Shown here in pieces: positions 6,967 through 11,463 of a DNA stretch of 11,463 bases. The notes below the pieces were generated by a model. That model was not told the origin of the DNA. It did not search any database and saw only the letters and a list, made by a program, of their open reading frames with translations. This stretch comes from an uncultured Bacteroidales bacterium. Lineage in GTDB: Bacteria > Bacteroidota > Bacteroidia > Bacteroidales > UBA3824. How positions within the stretch are numbered: position 1 is the first letter of the stretch; each line of letters starts with the position of its first letter. A program made the position numbers and the translations under genes. The DNA is taken from positions 1 through 11,463 of the forward strand of contig CALFIU010000094.1 of the NCBI GenBank assembly GCA_937877455.1. The letters are read 5' to 3'.

Positions 6967-8025
6967 TTAGTATGCTATTTTTCTTCCTATTCTCAAGATT
7001 GTTTTAGTAGAAATTCCATTAAGTCGGCACAATGTGGCAACTGAAGTATGTGTCTTTTTAGAAATTGCTCCAAGAGTATCTCCTTGTCTAACAGTATAAT
7101 AGGCATGAGAAGAAGAATATGTTGACGTAGTATAAACAGATGGCAATGTAGCGTTGCGGTTTGTGTCTATTTCGCTAACGTGAGCGAGATTTTTGTTGAT
7201 GCCTGTGTAAGCCGTTTTTAAATCGTCAAGAGTTATTTCTGTGTTTCTATTTATATTACGAGTGCTGTCTTCGAGAGAGTGTGAAAAAAGCCAATCGTAG
7301 GTTTTTTCCATATAAAATATTTTTGCTAATGCCGAGTGCGATGCGCCTTTGAGCCAATCGTACATTAGCAAACTATCATTTTTGTTCTCTTTAAGATTTT
7401 CAACCACTTCTTTAGAACATTTTACAGGCACAGCGCGGTCTGCTGTTCCATGTATAATCCAAAGAGGAAGTTTTCCAAGTCCCGTTTGATCTTTAAGATA
7501 GCAACCACCACACAAAGCCATTGCAGCGGCTATTTTGTCGGGATAAGTACCAGCCAAATCCATTGTTCCATATCCACCGAGACTCATTCCTATAGCATAA
7601 ATGCGTGTGGTATCTATTTCGCGGTTGTCGTTTACCCATTTAACAATGTCCATAATTTTTTTAGGATTCCATGCTCCGCCGGGATTTTGAGGTGCAATAA
7701 TTACAGCATTGATATTTCTACCACGGCTTATAGCATCTAAACAACCATAACGTCTAACTTTGTAAAGATCTGTTCCACAAAGGCTTGCACCGTGTAAAAA
7801 TATTATTACAGGAGGCGGTGGTGTTTTAATATTTTCTGGAAGTGCTACTTCATCAAATTTTGTATCAGGTTCTTCTGTACGCATATCGGCTTCCGAAGGA
7901 GTGTAAAGCCAAAAATTATAACTATCGGCAACTATGTTGCGCATTGCCTCCATTTTGCCGTTTTGGGCATTTAGACATAATGGTAAAATTAATGTTAACG
8001 CTGCAATTAAAAATTTTTTTATCAT
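6967..8025 (-). CDS. Secreted alpha/beta-hydrolase (esterase-like) with C-terminal LysM domain
   Basis: A 352-aa exported hydrolase. A signal peptide (about 1-20, ending LCLNA before QNG) is followed by an alpha/beta-hydrolase fold of the esterase/PHB-depolymerase or dienelactone-hydrolase sort: HGAS (78-81) near the oxyanion hole, GMSLGGYG (146-153) with nucleophile Ser148, and by position Asp196 (HGTADRAVP) and His230 (GASHSAL) as the rest of the triad. A Ser/Thr-rich linker leads to one LysM module (about 309-352: YYTVRQGDTLGAISKKTHTS), a peptidoglycan or GlcNAc-polymer binder. LysM suggests that the enzyme is held at the cell wall. Substrate is unknown; a carboxylester such as a feruloyl- or acetyl-ester, or a peptide, would fit. 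Its start overlaps the stop of the lipoprotein gene as ATGA, indicating coupled translation. Confidence 0.85.
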   Translation of the reverse strand: MIKKFLIAALTLILPLCLNAQNGKMEAMRNIVADSYNFWLYTPSEADMRTEEPDTKFDEVALPENIKTPPPPVIIFLHGASLCGTDLYKVRRYGCLDAISRGRNINAVIIAPQNPGGAWNPKKIMDIVKWVNDNREIDTTRIYAIGMSLGGYGTMDLAGTYPDKIAAAMALCGGCYLKDQTGLGKLPLWIIHGTADRAVPVKCSKEVVENLKENKNDSLLMYDWLKGASHSALAKIFYMEKTYDWLFSHSLEDSTRNINRNTEITLDDLKTAYTGINKNLAHVSEIDTNRNATLPSVYTTSTYSSSHAYYTVRQGDTLGAISKKTHTSVATLCRLNGISTKTILRIGRKIAY

Positions 8026-9605
8026 TTTATTAAAAATTTATAAATAGTTGTGCCACGAGAGCCTACAACGGCGTAATTATCAATGGCAACAGGTGAAGAT
8101 TCAAAATTTATGGCCATATTTTTTGTAAAAAGCGTTTTGCCTGTTAAAGCGTCTATGAGATAGACATTTCCAGAGGCATCGCCCGTAAATATAAACATTT
8201 TGTTGTTCTCGTTATAAAAAGCCACTGGCGACGACCATGCAAAAGATTTTAATTTTTTAAAATATTCTACTTTTCCATTTTTTGTGTTTATGGCGTAAAA
8301 ATGTCCAGCTCCAGCATTGTTGTTTGTACAAATATTCATAAAAATCAGCGAGTCGCAGTCGCCTTGTCCTAATAATGGTGTGCAATACATTCCACCATCA
8401 AGTGTTTTGTTTGGAGTTACCATTCTTTTGCATGGTATTGTGCATTGCCAAATGGTATCACCATTACAGCCGTTTAATTTTACAATGCGACTTATTCCTT
8501 CAGTACCTTGCTTGTCAACCTCACAACCACTATAAATATAAGGTACACCATTTTTTGGTTTACAAACAATTGTTCCGTCAGAATCGTCATAATTGTTGTA
8601 ATGCCAAATAGGTTTCAAGGTATTTAGGTTAATGCAAATTATATTGCCATGATTGTCGCAAAAATAACCATAATTTTTAAAAATACAAATACTTGACTCT
8701 ACACCAGGAGCGTTTCTTCCTTGACGTTTGTATCGCAATGTAGAATGTAATGTGATGCTGTCGCCTGTTTTTTTGTATTTATATATTGTGCCGTTTTCGC
8801 TGGGCCAAAACAAATATCCACCAACAGCTACTGGCGAAGAATCAAATGCGTTCCAACCTCGCCATGCGTTGGAATCATTGCCTTTGAAAAACGTTTGCTT
8901 ATGGCTAAACATATTGAAACACAAGCAACCAAATGGCTGTTGCCGTGGAACACCTTGTCCAACGTAAATGTTGCCATTAAGTGTTGGGTCTATTGATGGT
9001 GTGCCTTTTATTGGGTTTTGTACGTCAAATTCTTCTCGCGATGCTTTACCACTTTCGTAATTGATAAAATAAAGTTTTCCACACAAAGAGCCAACAATTA
9101 TTTCTTTTGTTCCAAAATCTTTAAGTGCTGGGCTTTGGCTTTTTATTTTTTGTATAATGCTGTCAGGCCATTGGGCATATAAAGGTTGCCCCGTCCAGCC
9201 CGAACCACCTCCCCATGTTCCGTATTTTGTTTTTGTTGTGTCGTATGATGTGTTAAATCGCCATACAACTTCTACACTGTCGGGCGTGCCAGTTACTTTA
9301 CCCATAAAATTCTGCGTGTTTCGTAAAATATTACCTCTAAAGGTAAAAATTCCGGGTGTATTTAAATATACATTTTCGTAGTCTGATAATTGCCCAATAG
9401 TATCGGTGTCAAAATAAGTTATATTCCAAACTAAATTTTTTGCCGACGAAAAAATAGTATCGGGAAGTGATTGCTTTTCTATTGGTATCTCTTGTGCTAT
9501 TTCAGTAGTGTCTTTTTCTTCTATTTTGGTATTGCTTTTTTGGCTTGGAACGTTGCATCCAAAAAACATTGCTGCAAAAATAGTTGATGTTATTTGTATT
9601 TTCAT
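8022..9605 (-). CDS. PQQ-like beta-propeller lipoprotein
   Basis: A 527-aa outer-envelope lipoprotein of unknown exact role. The short signal peptide ends in MFFGC, giving lipidated Cys17, then an acidic, Lys/Thr-rich linker (about 20-50). The rest has repeated blade signatures of PQQ-like propellers: SSPVAVGGYLFWPSENGTIYKY (start and middle, 257-277), NYGYFCDNHGNIICINLNTL (311-330), AWSSPVAFYNENNKMFIFTG (456-475), DASGNVYLIDALTGKTLF (476-493) and SSPVAIDNYAVVGSRGTTIY (503-522). Such folds often act as scaffolds (as in BamB) or sugar/quinoprotein-like enzymes; no PQQ-binding catalytic set was recognised, so an enzyme role is not claimed. The protein holds 15 cysteines, 14 besides the lipid Cys, unusual for a propeller. 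It lies 12 bases after kdsD and overlaps the next gene by 4 bases, so it probably belongs to the Kdo operon transcript. Confidence 0.8.
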   Translation of the reverse strand: MKIQITSTIFAAMFFGCNVPSQKSNTKIEEKDTTEIAQEIPIEKQSLPDTIFSSAKNLVWNITYFDTDTIGQLSDYENVYLNTPGIFTFRGNILRNTQNFMGKVTGTPDSVEVVWRFNTSYDTTKTKYGTWGGGSGWTGQPLYAQWPDSIIQKIKSQSPALKDFGTKEIIVGSLCGKLYFINYESGKASREEFDVQNPIKGTPSIDPTLNGNIYVGQGVPRQQPFGCLCFNMFSHKQTFFKGNDSNAWRGWNAFDSSPVAVGGYLFWPSENGTIYKYKKTGDSITLHSTLRYKRQGRNAPGVESSICIFKNYGYFCDNHGNIICINLNTLKPIWHYNNYDDSDGTIVCKPKNGVPYIYSGCEVDKQGTEGISRIVKLNGCNGDTIWQCTIPCKRMVTPNKTLDGGMYCTPLLGQGDCDSLIFMNICTNNNAGAGHFYAINTKNGKVEYFKKLKSFAWSSPVAFYNENNKMFIFTGDASGNVYLIDALTGKTLFTKNMAINFESSPVAIDNYAVVGSRGTTIYKFLIK

Positions 9606-9617
9606 TTTTTTTTGAGT

Positions 9618-10571
9618 TTATAGCATTGTTCTAAACGAATCTACAATGCCGAGTAAGTGATTTTCTTTGTCGGTTACAAGCACTGCATGTATTTTATTTT
9701 TGTGCATCGTTTGACTTATTTGGGCTATTTTTGTTTCAGGTGTTACGGTTTTGGGATTTATTGTCATAATATCTTTAACTTTTAGTTCAAAAAATTTATT
9801 TTGGCTTTTTTCCATGGCTCTGCGTACATCGCCATCAGTTATCAATCCCATTATTTTATCATCTTTATCAACAGCCACGCATAAGCCCAATCTACCTTGG
9901 CTAACATTTATTACGGCTTGCGATAAAAGGGTTTCGGGATCTATTATCGGCAAATTGTCTTTTTGCATTACGTCCTTTGCTTTGGTAAGCAACTGTTTGC
10001 CAAGGCTTCCCCCTGGATGAAAATGTGCAAAATCACTTTTTTTGAAATTACGTGCCTCAATAAGAGCACATGCTAAAGCATCGCCCATGGCTAAAACAGC
10101 CGTTGTGCTTGATGTAGGTGCAAGCCCAAGTGGGCAAGCCTCATATCTTACGCTTACTTTTATGTGAGCTGTACTATTTTGTGCCAACAAACTTTGTGGA
10201 TTGCTACTAATACCAATAACTGGAATTTTATTTTCTAAAAGAAAAGGGAAAAACCTTAACAATTCATCAGTTTGTCCGCTATTACTTATGGCAATAACCA
10301 CATCGTTGTGTTCAATAACGCCAAGGTCGCCATGATAAGCATCAAGTGGGTTGACAAAAAAACTTGGTGTGCCAGTACTCGAAAGTGTGGCTGCAATTTT
10401 TTCGCCTATATGACCACTTTTTCCTACACCAGTAATAATAACTTTTCCTTTACAGCCGAGAATAATATCTACTGCTCTATCAAAATTTTCATCAAGTTGC
10501 TCCACAAGTTCTGTTAGTGCCAATGCTTCATCACGTAGGCATTTGGCTGCTATTTCTCTATAAAGTGTCAT
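9618..10571 (-). CDS. kdsD: Arabinose-5-phosphate isomerase (KpsF/GutQ family)
   Basis: Interconverts ribulose 5-phosphate and arabinose 5-phosphate, feeding the Kdo pathway of LPS; cytosolic. At 317 aa it is close to E. coli KdsD (328). An N-terminal SIS domain (about 35-180) carries GVGKSGHIGEKIA (48-60), SNSGQTDE (96-103) and ACPLGLAPTSSTT (145-157), followed by HPGGSLG (185-191). Residues Lys51, Glu103, Glu144 and His185 lie at a constant offset of 8 from the reported E. coli active-site set Lys59, Glu111, Glu152, His193, so the site appears intact. Two CBS modules follow (about 200-255 and 265-317), as in KdsD and KpsF. The start overlaps the kdsA stop as ATGA, which fixes the start codon and indicates coupling. 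The direct link to kdsA supports KdsD function over GutQ. Confidence 0.95.
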   Translation of the reverse strand: MTLYREIAAKCLRDEALALTELVEQLDENFDRAVDIILGCKGKVIITGVGKSGHIGEKIAATLSSTGTPSFFVNPLDAYHGDLGVIEHNDVVIAISNSGQTDELLRFFPFLLENKIPVIGISSNPQSLLAQNSTAHIKVSVRYEACPLGLAPTSSTTAVLAMGDALACALIEARNFKKSDFAHFHPGGSLGKQLLTKAKDVMQKDNLPIIDPETLLSQAVINVSQGRLGLCVAVDKDDKIMGLITDGDVRRAMEKSQNKFFELKVKDIMTINPKTVTPETKIAQISQTMHKNKIHAVLVTDKENHLLGIVDSFRTML

Positions 10572-11320
10572 AAAAGTGATTTAATTACAGTTTTTAAATC
10601 TTTAAGATACAACATATTGCTACCATCGCTAAGAGCTTTTTCGGGATCTGGATGTGTTTCAAAGAAATAACCCGTTGCGCCAAAGGCCTTGGCTGCTAAT
10701 GCCATAGCAGGTACAAATTCTCTGTTGCCACCAGTTTTTCCGCCCGCTGCTCCTGGGCGTTGAACACTATGAGTACAATCCATTATAACGAAAGGGGTAA
10801 AATTTTTCATATCGGCAATATTTCTAAAATCTACAATTAGATTGTTGTAGCCAAAAATATTTCCTCTTTCTGTTAGCCATATTTCTTTTGCACCGCTTTC
10901 TGATGCTTTTTGAACTGTATATTGCATATCCATACCAGAAAGAAATTGAGCTTTTTTTATATTAACAATTTTACCAGTTTTTGCGGCTGCTACAAGTAAA
11001 TCTGTTTGACGGCATAAAAATGCTGGAATTTGTATCACATCAGCCACTTGTCCCGCTGGAGAGGCTTGCCAACTTTCATGAATATCTGTTAAAATTTTAA
11101 GGTTAAATTTTTCCTTTATGTCTGAAAGCATTTGAAGTCCTTTTTGCAACCCTGGACCTCTAAATGATTGTATAGATGTGCGGTTGGCTTTATCAAACGA
11201 TGCCTTGAAAATAATTTCAATATCAAGTTCGGACGAAATTTTAACAATTTCTGTTGCTACAATGTCCAATAATTCTGCCGATTCTATTACACACGGCCCT
11301 GCAATAAATATAGGTTTCAT
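10568..11320 (-). CDS. kdsA: Kdo-8-phosphate synthase, metal-dependent type
   Basis: Condenses phosphoenolpyruvate with arabinose 5-phosphate to Kdo 8-phosphate, the LPS inner-core sugar precursor; cytosolic TIM-barrel tetramer in the family. The 250 aa show AGPCVIES (7-14), KASFDKANRTS (39-49), RGPG (54-57), TDIHE (78-82), QIPAFLCRQTDL (97-108), GNIFGYNNLIVDFR (153-166), DCTHSVQRPG (181-190) and ETHPDPE (221-227). Cys10, His184, Glu221 and Asp232 match the Aquifex metal ligands Cys11, His185, Glu222 and Asp233, so this is the metal-requiring class; E. coli KdsA has Asn in place of that Cys. It is shorter than E. coli KdsA (284) because it begins at the first barrel strand and lacks the extra ends. 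It leads a four-gene run in which kdsD is overlapped by 4 bases. Confidence 0.96.
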   Translation of the reverse strand: MKPIFIAGPCVIESAELLDIVATEIVKISSELDIEIIFKASFDKANRTSIQSFRGPGLQKGLQMLSDIKEKFNLKILTDIHESWQASPAGQVADVIQIPAFLCRQTDLLVAAAKTGKIVNIKKAQFLSGMDMQYTVQKASESGAKEIWLTERGNIFGYNNLIVDFRNIADMKNFTPFVIMDCTHSVQRPGAAGGKTGGNREFVPAMALAAKAFGATGYFFETHPDPEKALSDGSNMLYLKDLKTVIKSLL

Positions 11321-11339
11321 TGGCTTTTGATTTTTGCAG

Positions 11340-11347
11340 CAAATTTA
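11340..11347 (-). promoter_or_regulatory. Candidate Bacteroidetes -7 element upstream of kdsA
   Basis: On the minus strand TAAATTTG (11347-11340) fits the TAnnTTTG -7 consensus of Bacteroidetes and would start a message with a leader of about 14 bases before the kdsA ATG at 11320. No clear TTTG -33 element is present at the right distance; the region there is an A-rich tract. The position is sensible for an operon promoter but the match is short. Confidence 0.3.
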
Positions 11348-11426
11348 ATAATTTTTTTTTATAAATTGTAATTTTATACAACTTTCAATTTAATGTAAGG
11401 TTAAATCACGTCAATTTCATTTGATC

Positions 11427-11448
11427 GGGCGGACACGCAGGTCCGCCC
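11427..11448. repeat. GC-rich palindromic repeat (REP-like), window end
   Basis: GGGCGGAC (11427-11434) and GTCCGCCC (11441-11448) are perfect inverted arms around ACGCAG. It is strikingly GC-rich in an AT-rich setting and is followed by CTACA. This matches my recollection of a dispersed element with the consensus GGGCGGAC...GTCCGCCCCTACA that occurs in many copies in various gut and environmental bacterial genomes. Being multi-copy, it plausibly caused the assembly to stop here. It lies upstream of kdsA and has no coding role. Confidence 0.75.
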
Positions 11449-11463
11449 CTACACATCATTCTA

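Noticed and set aside
9618..10571. GutQ or capsule KpsF instead of KdsD
   Set aside because: No sorbitol or capsule genes are nearby, and the gene overlaps kdsA, so the LPS Kdo role is the simplest reading.

Overview
The window looks like a complete, mosaic metagenomic or single-cell contig rather than a continuous piece of one genome. Its first 17 bases match the 3' end of an Illumina TruSeq adapter. Its last 40 bases hold a GC-rich palindrome of the kind found as a dispersed repeat, which would naturally end an assembly. The largest part (about 2740-11463) comes from a Gram-negative, most likely Bacteroidetes-like, bacterium. Reasons are the Kdo (LPS) genes, a lipoprotein and secreted hydrolase, the lack of Shine-Dalgarno sequences, a candidate TAnnTTTG-type promoter before kdsA, and the protein sequences themselves. 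This assignment is inference and was not checked by a search.

Layout: 1-17 adapter; 16-~768 (minus) a very AT-rich sirtuin most like eukaryotic SIRT2-type proteins, lacking its start; 793-2163 (minus) an intact bacterial mgtE magnesium channel gene with its own sigma70-like promoter; 2227-2724 (plus) the C-terminal end of a SecA-like helicase domain, AT-rich, with all 11 arginines coded AGA and no start; 2755-5841 (plus) leuC-leuD-leuB; 5863-5899 a bidirectional terminator; 5919-6788 (minus) a YpfJ-type zinc metallopeptidase; 6967-11320 (minus) a tight run read kdsA, kdsD, PQQ-propeller lipoprotein, alpha/beta hydrolase with LysM; 11427-11448 the palindromic repeat.

How the genes work together: LeuC and LeuD form isopropylmalate isomerase and LeuB is the next enzyme of leucine synthesis. 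KdsD makes arabinose 5-phosphate, which KdsA condenses with phosphoenolpyruvate to Kdo-8-phosphate for the LPS inner core. The two envelope genes behind them are linked by short spacing and ATGA overlaps, so they are probably co-transcribed.

The main observation is the alternation of eukaryote-like and bacterial blocks in the first 2.75 kb. Each eukaryote-like frame is cut at its 5' end next to an intact bacterial gene. Assembly or amplification chimerism is the simplest explanation; a protist host with bacterial associates as the sample would fit. Real horizontal transfer remains possible until reads across the junctions are examined. No convincing new biological system is visible.
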